The notes: a model not told the origin generated them from the letters alone. Shown: positions 19,266-26,684, counted from the first letter of the stretch. The stretch: 42,087 nucleotides of DNA from Cyanobacteria bacterium RU_5_0 (GCA_012033255.1 JAAUSF010000034.1:1-42087); one strand, 5' to 3'. Made by a program: numbers and translations.

Positions 19266-20122
19266 TCGGTTGTAGTTGGTAATTAGTGATTGGTAATCGG
19301 TAATCGGTCATTGACACGATGTGAAACTTTATGGCTACAGGCTTTGATTTCGTGTGAGGTAGACATCTTGCCTGCCCCAATCTGGACGGGCGAGAGACGT
19401 CCATCCCACAAGCGCTGTAAAGACGTTGTACATGGTGTTATGGCTAAGTGCTGAGTTCTGAGAACTGAGTGCTGAGTCAGGATTGATTGACCGTTTGCCT
19501 TTCAGCCTTTGGCAATGTCCTAACCACGCTGGTTACTGCTATATTCCCCATTCCCTGTTCCCTGTTCCCTATTTCAATAGACTTTTATAAAGGGTGTGTA
19601 AAGACGATGCGAAGAATGAGCAGAAATACTTGTAAGGGGGCATGGCATTATCAAGATTCGATGAAGAGATGCTTTGATGGCTAGAAAGCTGCCAATTTGG
19701 CAAAGAAAATTTGTCCATTGAAATTAGCATAATCTTGTTAGGTCTATTGACGGTTAAATTGTTGATTCAATGTTTAGGGCAGACATTCTGAATCCACCCC
19801 TCCTCAAAGACCCAGGATTTCCCAGAACCCTTAACTACTGACTTAGAAAGAGTAAAACCCGGTGTTGAGAGGCAGCAGGAAACAAGAAGCAGGTAGAGTA
19901 GTCAGTAGAGCCGGCTAGAGACAGGAACCAGCTACAGACAAGTCATTAGAGGCATCTACCGAATTATGAATTACATCTTTTTGAATCAAGCATTTTATCA
20001 TCGCAATTGGCAGAAGATTGGTTATTCAGGTGCGATCGCCGCATCTGAATTTTGATTTCTATTTGTATCTCAATGCTTGATCCTGATCGTGATCGTGGAC
20101 GCTCACTTTTTAGGGTACTGTT
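19266..20122. other. 857-bp spacer between exporter and HlyD genes
   Basis: The spacer holds repeated TAATCGG/GGTAAT short units (19275-19310), a dispersed hairpin-repeat relative (GCCCCAATCTGGACGGGC near 19374-19391, followed by CCATCCCACAAG at 19400-19411), CCCTGTTCCCTGTTCCCTA low complexity (19553-19571), and the palindrome TGCCAATTTGGCA (19690-19702). Short frames occur but none shows a clear ribosome site or conserved feature. The gap makes it likely that hlyD has its own promoter. Confidence 0.55.
19690..19702. promoter_or_regulatory. Palindrome TGCCAATTTGGCA (locus-specific operator candidate)
   Basis: This is one of four TGCCAANNTGGCA sites noticed in the window, all within the export locus. 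It lies 420 bp before hlyD. A possible -10 hexamer (CATAAT, 19728-19733, or TAGCAT, 19725-19730) follows at 22-25 bp, similar to the arrangement at the other three sites. Confidence 0.55.
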
Positions 20123-21616
20123 ATGCAACACTCATTCGACTCGGTTCATCGTTCGATCGCGTCATCGCTAAATTCAGATTTGGTAAATTCCTCCGAGCAT
20201 CGGTTGATTAGGCATGATTTAGAAGCTTCGTTTCTGGAGATCCAGAGTCACGAGGCCGCTACTGTATATGGAGGGATTCCTGCGCCGAAAACTGACGCTT
20301 CTAGCCCCTCAGATGCCTCTGCCATCTCCATCAATCGCCCCTCCTACTGGAGTGTATCGCTGCAAAATGTTCTTGATCAGCCTCCATCCAATCTGCCTGC
20401 TCGTTTGATGGTAGGTGGGTTGGTGTTTTGCTGTGCATTTGCATCTTGGGCATGGTTCGGTCGGATGCAGGAAGTGAGTTATGCTCAAGGGCGTCTGGTG
20501 CCCAAGGGAGAGATTTACAAGGTTCAACCGGTGACGCAAGGCGAAATTGCCCGGATTACGGTTGAAGAAGGTCAACATGTGGAGGCTGGACAGGTGATTG
20601 CGGTGCTAGATAGCCGTTTGGCTCAAGTAGAAATCGATCGCCTCAATCAAAGCCTCAATGCCTATCGCCTGGAACTTGTGCAAACTCAGGGCTTGATCGA
20701 TCGCACTCACATGGAAATTGATGCTCGACGGGCGATTACTGCCGCAGAAGTTCGATCGCAAGAAGCCGCGATCGCCCAAGCTCTAACAACGGCTGATACG
20801 CACGAAGCGATTCTCAATCAGTTAGATGCCAAAATTGCTTCCTATGAGGCGCGTTTAGACAGACTACAACCCTTGCTGCAAGAGGGAGCGATCGCTCACG
20901 AGTATGTTTTTGATGCGGAGCAATCATTACAAGAACAACTGATCACGGCGACTCAAAGCCAGGGTGAATTTCAGCAAGCGATCGAAGAAGCAAGACGGCT
21001 TCGTGCAGAATTGGAGCAGCGACAGGCAACAGGGCTACAAAGCGAACTGGAGACCCAACAGCGATTACAACAACTGGAAGTTGAAATTTCTCAACTTCGT
21101 GCCAAAATCGCGGAGACTGAAACACTCCTTAAGGCGGCTCAAACACGATTGGAACAAATGTATCTCTATGCGCCTGTTGAAGGCACCGTCTCTGCGCTGA
21201 AAATTCGCAATGTGGGCGAGGTGATGCAACCTGGACAAACGATCGCTGAAATTGCCCCAGAGGGAGTACCGCTCATCCTGTCTGCAACACTGCCCAACCG
21301 AGAAGCAGGTTTAGTGAAAGAAGGGATGGATGTTCAAATTAAGTTTGATGCCTTTCCTTATCAAGATTACGGCATAGTGTCAGGTCAAGTGATGTCGATC
21401 TCGCCAGATGCAACATTAGATGACCAACAGGGTGCTGTCTATCGAGTTGAAATTGCAGTTGAACAAGAAGATATCAATGATCAGTCCGTTCAACATGCCG
21501 TTCAACTCAAAGCAGGACAAACCGCACAAGCAGAGATTGTCACTCGTCAGCGTCGAATTATTGAGGTAATTCTAGACCCAATCAGGCAACTCCAAGAGGG
21601 TGGAATCAACTTTTAA
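20123..21616 (+). CDS. HlyD-family membrane fusion protein
   Basis: This 497-residue adaptor links an inner-membrane ABC exporter to an outer-membrane channel. It has a long cytoplasmic N-terminus (1-94), one transmembrane helix (about 95-113), a lipoyl half-motif (KVQPVTQGEIARITVEEGQ), a long coiled-coil hairpin (about 170-360), the second lipoyl half (YAPVEGTVSALKI) and a C-terminal beta domain. The N-terminus contains a segment, LEIQSHEAATVYGGIP (about 38-53), that looks like a double-glycine leader ending at G50-G51; this is unusual for HlyD proteins. It most likely pairs with the C39 exporter upstream. No TolC homologue is in the window. Confidence 0.92.
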   Translation: MQHSFDSVHRSIASSLNSDLVNSSEHRLIRHDLEASFLEIQSHEAATVYGGIPAPKTDASSPSDASAISINRPSYWSVSLQNVLDQPPSNLPARLMVGGLVFCCAFASWAWFGRMQEVSYAQGRLVPKGEIYKVQPVTQGEIARITVEEGQHVEAGQVIAVLDSRLAQVEIDRLNQSLNAYRLELVQTQGLIDRTHMEIDARRAITAAEVRSQEAAIAQALTTADTHEAILNQLDAKIASYEARLDRLQPLLQEGAIAHEYVFDAEQSLQEQLITATQSQGEFQQAIEEARRLRAELEQRQATGLQSELETQQRLQQLEVEISQLRAKIAETETLLKAAQTRLEQMYLYAPVEGTVSALKIRNVGEVMQPGQTIAEIAPEGVPLILSATLPNREAGLVKEGMDVQIKFDAFPYQDYGIVSGQVMSISPDATLDDQQGAVYRVEIAVEQEDINDQSVQHAVQLKAGQTAQAEIVTRQRRIIEVILDPIRQLQEGGINF

Positions 21617-21663
21617 AGATTTAAGAATTCGATGAGACATCCTTTGGTAGGAGGTAACGGGCT

Positions 21664-22044
21664 GTGAACTCGAACTCAAATCCTAAGCTTGATAGAGCTA
21701 TGACGACTGAACAATTTACTCAGGTTGTGGATGCGATTTTGGCAGGTAAATATTCGTGGGCGTGCGTTTTAATTCTGCGTTTTGCAGGATATAACCCACT
21801 CCACTACATTCCTTACCGAACTTATAATCGCCTAATGAAAGAAAATGGAGTTACGATCGCCAACCGAAAGCGCCAAAAAGATAAAGCGATGAATCACTCA
21901 TCCTCTGAATCATTTCTATCTCGAAACAATAGTGATCGAATTTCAGATTTGAACTATATGGAGTCGTTAAATGAGACACCTTCTGGTGTGAGAGGGGGCG
22001 ATCGACTCCTCTGCTTTGCAGAGTATGAAAAAGACTTAAACTAA
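21664..22044 (+). CDS. HetP-like protein with a C-terminal double-glycine leader-like segment
   Basis: This 126-residue protein begins with GTG at 21664, supported by TAGGAGGT 8 nt upstream (21648-21655). Residues 14-62 form the HetP-family domain ([19 protein letters not shown], then [15 protein letters not shown]). HetP proteins influence heterocyst commitment in Nostoc; homologues also occur in cyanobacteria without heterocysts. After a basic and Ser/Asn-rich linker, residues 93-112 read ISDLNYME, ten residues, then Gly-Gly, which matches the leaders of the two peptides at 23299 and 24058 in motif and spacing. Cleavage after G112 would release a 14-residue peptide [14 protein letters not shown]. 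This suggests processing by the HetC-like C39 exporter, an inference from the match. A terminator hairpin overlaps the stop codon. Confidence 0.85.
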   Translation: MNSNSNPKLDRAMTTEQFTQVVDAILAGKYSWACVLILRFAGYNPLHYIPYRTYNRLMKENGVTIANRKRQKDKAMNHSSSESFLSRNNSDRISDLNYMESLNETPSGVRGGDRLLCFAEYEKDLN

Positions 22045-22053
22045 GTCTTTTTC
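22027..22053. terminator. Terminator hairpin overlapping the HetP-like stop codon
   Basis: GAAAAAGACTTA (22027-22038) pairs with TAAGTCTTTTTC (22042-22053), a perfect 12-bp stem with a 3-base loop and a T-run in the descending arm. The stop codon lies within it. It is A/T-flanked on both sides, so it could serve both strands. Confidence 0.8.
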
Positions 22054-22063
22054 ATATTATTCT

Positions 22064-22090
22064 TGCCTCGTTTAGTTTAAAAACGAGGCA
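22064..22090. terminator. Second terminator hairpin between convergent genes
   Basis: TGCCTCGTTT (22064-22073) pairs perfectly with AAACGAGGCA (22081-22090), followed by TTTCTC. Placed 23 bp beyond the RTX stop codon, it probably ends the minus-strand RTX transcript, with the hairpin at 22027 serving the plus strand. Confidence 0.8.
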
Positions 22091-22112
22091 TTTCTCAAAC
22101 GAAATCAACTGT

Positions 22113-23045
22113 TCAAACAAAGATAAAAGACGCAGAATTCAAGATAGCCTCAATACTGACGCCCACGAATGCTGCAATAAGGTCATTATTGAAGAAAATC
22201 AATCCATTTCCACCCGCGTCATCACCAAAACCATAGTTTTCTGGGGCTGTTCCATTAATTTGGATTAAATCCAATCCAACCTGGAAATCTCTAACAATAG
22301 CAAGGTCATTGCCGCCAAGGGTAGCATAAAACACCCCATTGGCGTCTCCTATGGCAAAGGTATCTTCACCACCGCCGCCAATTAAGACATCGCGCTCACC
22401 TGCGCCTGTAGTTTTAGTACCGTTGAGAAAATCATTACCATTGCCCCCGTCAAGTTGGTCATTGCCGCTGCCTCCGGTTAGTTTATCCGTGCCATCTCTG
22501 CCGAAGAGAAAGTCATTGTTGGCACCACCATCCAGTTCATCATTACCGATCCCTCCATCCAATTGATCATTACCGTCACTTCCGAAAAGAAAATCATTGC
22601 CGCTCTCCCCCAAGACAAGATCATTACCAACACCAGCTAGTAGCTGATCATCACCATTTCCCCCATAGAGGCTATCGTTACCACTACCTCCATTAACCGT
22701 GTCATTATCATCCTCCCCTCGAAGCTGGTCATCGCCATTACCTCCGATGAGAATATCACTGCCAGTGCCAGCTAGAAGCGTATCATTGCCATCGCCGCCA
22801 TCTAGCTGGTCATCGCCGCTCCCTCCCTCCAGCCTGTCAGTTCCTCCTCTGCCAAAGAGTACATCGTTGCCATCTTCTCCATACAGCAGATCATTACCTT
22901 GATTGCCTGTTGTTTGATCACCGACGATAAAATCATTACCTCCTCGTCCGTATATTGTGTCGCTTCCGCCGCGACCAAGAATAAAATCATCTTCGGCAAA
23001 ACCAGTAATCGTTTCGCTTGCTTCAGTTCCCGATATAAAAGCCAT
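22113..23045 (-). CDS. RTX calcium-binding repeat protein (type I secretion substrate)
   Basis: This 310-residue acidic protein is almost wholly made of GGxGxDxLx-type nonapeptides (about residues 8-235), the calcium-binding beta-roll repeats of RTX proteins. A non-repeat C-terminal domain (about 236-310) ends in the short hydrophobic tail ASFIFV, as expected for a C-terminal type I secretion signal. There is no N-terminal signal peptide and no enzymatic domain. It should fold outside the cell on binding calcium. The start ATG 23045 has AGAGGAGA about 8 nt upstream. Its promoter carries the palindrome at 23122. Confidence 0.9.
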   Translation of the reverse strand: MAFISGTEASETITGFAEDDFILGRGGSDTIYGRGGNDFIVGDQTTGNQGNDLLYGEDGNDVLFGRGGTDRLEGGSGDDQLDGGDGNDTLLAGTGSDILIGGNGDDQLRGEDDNDTVNGGSGNDSLYGGNGDDQLLAGVGNDLVLGESGNDFLFGSDGNDQLDGGIGNDELDGGANNDFLFGRDGTDKLTGGSGNDQLDGGNGNDFLNGTKTTGAGERDVLIGGGGEDTFAIGDANGVFYATLGGNDLAIVRDFQVGLDLIQINGTAPENYGFGDDAGGNGLIFFNNDLIAAFVGVSIEAILNSASFIFV

Positions 23046-23092
23046 AGATTTCGTCTCCTCTTTATTTCACATTTTTAGGAAAATTTATGTTC

Positions 23093-23134
23093 AGAATAAA
23101 GTTATTAGGTGCTGAAAAAGTTGCCAAACTGGCA
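23093..23134 (-). promoter_or_regulatory. RTX promoter with palindrome TGCCAAACTGGCA
   Basis: The palindrome (23122-23134) is followed on the minus strand, 23 bases later, by TATTCT (23098-23093), a likely -10 box, and then about 47 bp to the RTX ATG. No -35 box is obvious: the palindrome takes its place, centred near -41 relative to the inferred start, where activators of RNA polymerase often bind. Confidence 0.6.
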
Positions 23135-23205
23135 GATTTTTCGTAAGAAAAACGTGAATTTATTCGAGCTTCTTGTAGGGAATTTCTAAATTTAATTTGT
23201 GGGTC

Positions 23206-23245
23206 TGCCAAGATGGCAACATCTATTTCTTGATCTAGATATACT
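23206..23245 (+). promoter_or_regulatory. Promoter of the first DLxYLE peptide with palindrome TGCCAAGATGGCA
   Basis: The palindrome (23206-23218) precedes TATACT (23240-23245) by 21 bases; the GTG start lies at 23299, 53 bases further. The geometry matches the sites at 23122 and 23955. Confidence 0.6.
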
Positions 23246-23298
23246 AACTAGACAAATGGATTAAATTTTTCTTGCTAATGGTCAAGTTGGAGGAATAA

Positions 23299-23625
23299 GT
23301 GATTGTATCTGACTTAGATTACTTAGAGCTAGTTTCTCAAGGAAGCGACATTTTAACTGGTGGAAATGTTGGTACTTACACTGCTACCTATACTTCGTAT
23401 AACTCTAGCTTGGCTGCTGCCGATGCTGTCGCGATCGGTTCATATACCTACACGGATACCAGAACTTCAGCCTATATTAATCACGACAGAGGATACACCT
23501 CTATTTCTCGTGCCAATGCTGATGCAAATGCTTTTGCAATAACGGGTAGTGACATTTCTTCATCGAATTCTACTAATAAGTCTTCATCGTTTTATTTGCA
23601 ATATCAATACGGTAGACGTCGTTAG
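23299..23625 (+). CDS. Double-glycine leader precursor peptide (DLDYLE type)
   Basis: This 108-residue precursor begins with GTG 23299, firmly set by GGAGG at 23289-23293. The leader MIVSDLDYLELVSQ continues to a Gly-Gly at 21-22, the pattern of cyanobacterial bacteriocin-type precursors cut by C39 peptidases. The presumed 86-residue core is rich in Thr, Ser, Tyr and Ala with alternating polarity (DAVAIGSYTYTDTRTS, ANADANAFAI), has no Cys, and ends with a basic YQYGRRR. It suggests a secreted beta-rich polypeptide rather than a small lantibiotic. Activity is unknown. It is a likely substrate of the exporter at 16089. Confidence 0.8.
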   Translation: MIVSDLDYLELVSQGSDILTGGNVGTYTATYTSYNSSLAAADAVAIGSYTYTDTRTSAYINHDRGYTSISRANADANAFAITGSDISSSNSTNKSSSFYLQYQYGRRR

Positions 23626-23665
23626 TTAAGGCGATGTTTTAAAAGTGTCATTTCTCACCCGGTTC

Positions 23666-23745
23666 GCCCCCTAACCCTCCAACTTTGGGAGGAGACTGAA
23701 CTCAAGCCCCCTAACCCTCCAACTTTGGGGGGAGACTGAACTCAA
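23666..23745. repeat. Two tandem 40-bp copies of a dispersed intergenic repeat
   Basis: Copies at 23666-23705 and 23706-23745 (GCCCCCTAACCCTCCAACTT onward to GAGACTGAACTCAA) differ at one base. They are followed by a CCCCCAGAAATGGGGG hairpin (23749-23764). This resembles a C-rich element that is highly repeated in cyanobacterial genomes. Confidence 0.85.
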
Positions 23746-23777
23746 TGTCCCCCAGAAATGGGGGATTTAGGGGGAAA

Positions 23778-23951
23778 ATGCAAAACTTTGATACTTTACA
23801 AACATCCTCTGAGGCGTTAAACCAGAGTTTGAATATCCTTAAAGATTGTTCAGTTTCTCAGATAGAGAGATTGAGCAATTTTTTAATAAAAATGGCTTTT
23901 AGAAATTGTCATCAGAATATCAAATTAAATATTCAGTTTTTTGGACTATAA
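23778..23951 (+). CDS. Doubtful small ORF between the two precursor peptides
   Basis: From ATG 23778 a frame of 57 residues (MQNFDTLQTSSEALNQ onward) ends at 23951. It directly follows the repeat element, so AGGGGGAAA before the ATG may be coincidental. No Gly-Gly motif or known domain is seen. It could be a remnant of a third precursor or non-coding. Confidence 0.2.
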   Translation: MQNFDTLQTSSEALNQSLNILKDCSVSQIERLSNFLIKMAFRNCHQNIKLNIQFFGL

Positions 23952-23954
23952 ACT

Positions 23955-23995
23955 TGCCAAAATGGCATCACTAATTTAGTTTTTCCATCTATTCT
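23955..23995 (+). promoter_or_regulatory. Promoter of the second DLxYLE peptide with palindrome TGCCAAAATGGCA
   Basis: The palindrome (23955-23967) precedes TATTCT (23990-23995) by 22 bases, and the ATG at 24058 lies 62 bases beyond. This is the same -10 hexamer and nearly the same spacing as at the RTX promoter. Confidence 0.6.
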
Positions 23996-24057
23996 TAAAT
24001 ACAACAACTGATGAAGGTTGTTTTCCAAATCGGATTCTTCACAAGGAGTAAAGCGAC

Positions 24058-24354
24058 ATGATTATCTCTGATCTAAATTACCTGGAAGCTGTTGGTCAGG
24101 AAGTGGCTATTGTTGGTAGTGGTGGCACCAGGTTCAACACCGACATCTACAAAAAGTTCAACGTCTACGCTAACATTGATGTCCGCGACTACAAAGACTT
24201 TGATGTTAAAGTTAAAGTGTACGGTAATGCTGCTTTTGCTGAAGCTGATGCTGATGCATATGGTAACAACACCAGCTCGCAAACCTTCACTTTCGCTCAG
24301 ACCACTCCTTACTCCTCTGAGTCTTCTTCCACCTCTATTGCTCTGACTGACTGA
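24058..24354 (+). CDS. Double-glycine leader precursor peptide (DLNYLE type)
   Basis: This 98-residue precursor starts at ATG 24058 after AAGGAG at 24042-24047. The leader MIISDLNYLEAVGQ ends at Gly-Gly (22-23) and is closely similar to the leader of the peptide at 23299 and to residues 93-112 of the HetP-like protein. The 75-residue core alternates polar and hydrophobic residues (NVYANIDVRDY, DVKVKVYGNAAF), then an acidic ADADAY and a Ser/Thr-rich tail, and has no Cys. It resembles the first peptide in composition but not closely in sequence. Predicted export is through the C39 transporter; activity is unknown. Confidence 0.8.
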   Translation: MIISDLNYLEAVGQEVAIVGSGGTRFNTDIYKKFNVYANIDVRDYKDFDVKVKVYGNAAFAEADADAYGNNTSSQTFTFAQTTPYSSESSSTSIALTD

Positions 24355-24426
24355 TAGATGTTTGGAGAGCCTTGTAATCTCTCCTATGTCTATGGGTAGA
24401 AACCTAATTTTGATGAGGTGAATTAT

Positions 24427-24472
24427 GAAATTACTGAAAGCTTACTAAAAATAGGAGGCTTTCAGTAATTTC
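24427..24472. terminator. Strong stem-loop between precursor peptide and Ser-rich RTX gene
   Basis: GAAATTACTGAAAGC (24427-24441) and GCTTTCAGTAATTTC (24458-24472) form a perfect 15-bp stem with a 16-base loop containing AGGAGG-like purines. It lies 72 bp after the peptide stop. It lacks a long T-run and so may work as a weak terminator, mRNA stabiliser or attenuator that lets the peptide be made in excess over the next gene. Confidence 0.7.
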
Positions 24473-24654
24473 TATTTCCTTAATTCATCAATTGTTTAGG
24501 ATTGCTGTATCATTTGTATGATCTTTCAACGCTCAATTTTCCTCTCTTGCTACAGAGTCCTATCAGACGCTCAAGAGAGCCATACTCGTACTTGTGAATC
24601 GCTGTGCCTCTACTGGCTGGCAAGCATAGAAAAACTCGTTAAGGAAAGCTCATC

Positions 24655-25833
24655 ATGAATTCCTCCATCGAGCTACTCCCCAATCTCATTCCACTAAGTT
24701 CTGGGAACGTCAGCAGTTCATCTAGTAGTTCTAGCTCCTATGTCAATGATGACGGGGCGGGTGGTAAGAGCAGTGCTGTAGCAACTTCTCCAACAGGCGA
24801 CACCAGCAGTAGCAGTAAGGAAGTATTCACGCCAGGAGATACAGTCAGTAGTGCAAGTGCGTCTGCCGTTGTTTCTCCAGATGGAACAACCACTTCTACT
24901 ACGGTTGATACATCCACATCTTCTACTCCAGATCCATCTCAATCTTCGACCTCTACTGTCTCTAACAGCATTGGAGATAGTGCCTCTGGAGGCAATAACA
25001 GTTCCATCAATTCGACCTCTACTGTTTCTACTGGAGATAGCGCCTCTGGAGGCAGCAGTTCGAGCAGTTCGACTTCTGTGGTAACGGATGCGGGGGCGGG
25101 AAGTAGTAGCAGTTCGACAGCAATTTCACCGACGGGCGACACGAGTACCAGTAGTGATACCGTTTTTACTCCTGGTGCAACCTCTAGCAGTGGCAGTGCA
25201 TCTGCCGATTCTTCGTCAACGGGTGTGAATACATCTGTTTCAGTTGACACGCCAGCCTCCGATCCAGTGATTCCGATACCGACGCCAATTCCTGCTCCGG
25301 AAAGCCCGTTAACCTCTCCTGGCAAAACATTGAAGGGAAATCGTGCCAATAACCGAATTTTTGGAAGTTCGTTGGACGATACGATTAGTGGTGGAAGTGG
25401 CAATGACAAGCTAAACGGCGGTCGAGGGAATGACAGGTTGATGGGAGACAGGGGAAATGATACTTTGTCTGGTGGGGCAGGAGATGATCTGCTAATCGGT
25501 GGTCAGGGAAATGACACGATCGTGGGTGGGGCTGGCGGCGATACGCTGATTGGAGGGGGAGGCGCAGATGTATTTGTTCTGGGTAATGAGCCAATTACTG
25601 ACCCATCGCTAGCAGACGTGATTGCAGATTTCAAGTTCAATCAAGGCGATCGCATCAAACTCACAGGTAGAATAGCAGTCCAGGATATTCAGTTTGAAGT
25701 GTTTGATTCAGATGGTAACGGAAGTGTTGATGCTACGTTAATTCGATCGAATACGGGTAACATTCTGGCGATCGCGCTAGATAGCGTCAATACCGCAGGT
25801 GAAACAACTCTAACAAACGCCAATTTTATATAG
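24655..25833 (+). CDS. Ser/Thr-rich protein with C-terminal RTX repeats
   Basis: This 392-residue protein has two halves. Residues 1-205 are dominated by Ser, Thr, Gly and Asp and contain a duplicated unit of about 60 residues, each with SPTGDTS, VFTPG and SASA in that order, plus a smaller repeat STSTVS...GDSASGG. A proline-rich hinge (VIPIPTPIPAPESP) follows. Residues about 230-390 are an RTX module with roughly seven GGxGNDxLx repeats and a VLGNEPITDPS...DFKFNQGDRI C-terminal domain typical of type I secreted proteins. No signal peptide or enzyme domain is seen. It resembles an adhesin or matrix-type surface protein. Confidence 0.88.
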   Translation: MNSSIELLPNLIPLSSGNVSSSSSSSSSYVNDDGAGGKSSAVATSPTGDTSSSSKEVFTPGDTVSSASASAVVSPDGTTTSTTVDTSTSSTPDPSQSSTSTVSNSIGDSASGGNNSSINSTSTVSTGDSASGGSSSSSSTSVVTDAGAGSSSSSTAISPTGDTSTSSDTVFTPGATSSSGSASADSSSTGVNTSVSVDTPASDPVIPIPTPIPAPESPLTSPGKTLKGNRANNRIFGSSLDDTISGGSGNDKLNGGRGNDRLMGDRGNDTLSGGAGDDLLIGGQGNDTIVGGAGGDTLIGGGGADVFVLGNEPITDPSLADVIADFKFNQGDRIKLTGRIAVQDIQFEVFDSDGNGSVDATLIRSNTGNILAIALDSVNTAGETTLTNANFI

Positions 25834-25897
25834 CTCACGTTATGCAGTTTGTTATGGAGGGGAGCATCCTGATGAAGACTTAATACAAGACAAAACG

Positions 25898-26650
25898 ATG
25901 ATTACTGTCAATCCAATGGTCAGCTTTTCTGGCACACCCATTCAGTCGGAAGCAATTGTAGATTTCCTAAAGCGAGAAATGAGTTTGAAGGAAATCTGTC
26001 AAAAAATTTTGTATCAACAAATTATTGATAAAACGGCTCAAGAACGAGGTGTTGTTGTCACCTCAGACGAAATTCAAGCAGAAGCCGATCGCCAACGTTA
26101 TCAACAACGCTTAGAAAGTTCCACGGCTACTTATGCCTGGTTAACCGATCAATTGATTACGCCCGATGATTGGGAAGCCGGAATTCACGATCGTCTACTT
26201 ACTCAAAAATTGGCTGAATCGCTCTTTGCATCAGACGTTGAAAAATATTTTGCAGAACATCGTCTCGATTTTGAGCAAATTTCTCTTTACCGCCTTACAG
26301 TCCCTTATCAACAACTGTCACAAGAATTGTTCTATCAAATTGAAGAAAATGAGATTAGTTTTTATGAAGCGGCTCATTTATATGACATTGATGAACGGCG
26401 GAGATTGCAGTGTGGTTATGAAGGACGGCTATATCGTTGGAGCTTAACTCCAGAAATGGCGGCTGTTGTGTTTGGCGCACGATTGCGAGAAGTTTTAGGA
26501 CCATTTCAAGGTGAACAGGGATATGACTTGTTTATTGTTGAAGAATTCGTCTCGGCTGAATTAACGCCTGAAACCCGACAAGAAATAATCGATCGTTTGT
26601 TCCGCGAATGGTTGAATAGTGAACTAAATTATCTTCTTCATAGCCAATAG
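25898..26650 (+). CDS. SurA/PpiC-like peptidyl-prolyl isomerase-related protein
   Basis: This 250-residue protein has a helical SurA-type N-terminal part (LKREMSLKEICQKILYQQII, then VVVTSDEIQAEAD) and a degenerate parvulin-like region with GRLYRWSLTPEMAAVVFGAR followed by GPFQGEQGYDLFIVEE. It lacks a signal peptide, unlike periplasmic SurA, so it should act in the cytoplasm. Similar genes recur beside cyanobacterial double-glycine peptide exporters, where they probably keep precursors unfolded before export (inference). It is followed closely by three small or biosynthetic genes. Confidence 0.82.
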   Translation: MITVNPMVSFSGTPIQSEAIVDFLKREMSLKEICQKILYQQIIDKTAQERGVVVTSDEIQAEADRQRYQQRLESSTATYAWLTDQLITPDDWEAGIHDRLLTQKLAESLFASDVEKYFAEHRLDFEQISLYRLTVPYQQLSQELFYQIEENEISFYEAAHLYDIDERRRLQCGYEGRLYRWSLTPEMAAVVFGARLREVLGPFQGEQGYDLFIVEEFVSAELTPETRQEIIDRLFREWLNSELNYLLHSQ

Positions 26651-26684
26651 AAAACTTGAACATTAACGATTGAGAAATACGAAA

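Noticed and set aside
19487-19684. 65-codon frame between the exporter and hlyD.
   Set aside because: It runs through CCCTGTTCCC low complexity and has no Gly-Gly leader or ribosome site; a hidden precursor peptide is not supported.
16089-22044. HetC-like plus HetP-like genes taken as proof of a heterocyst-forming organism.
   Set aside because: Homologues of both occur in non-heterocystous cyanobacteria and no hetR, patS or nif gene is in the window.
22339-22902. Long plus-strand open frames rich in Ser/Pro/Leu (22339-22566, 22699-22902).
   Set aside because: They are antisense reflections of the GGxGxD codon repeats of the RTX gene and have no independent start signals.
24718-25594. Minus-strand open frames opposite the Ser-rich RTX gene, one of 156 codons.
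   Set aside because: They mirror low-complexity Ser/Thr codons of the real gene and lack protein-like features.
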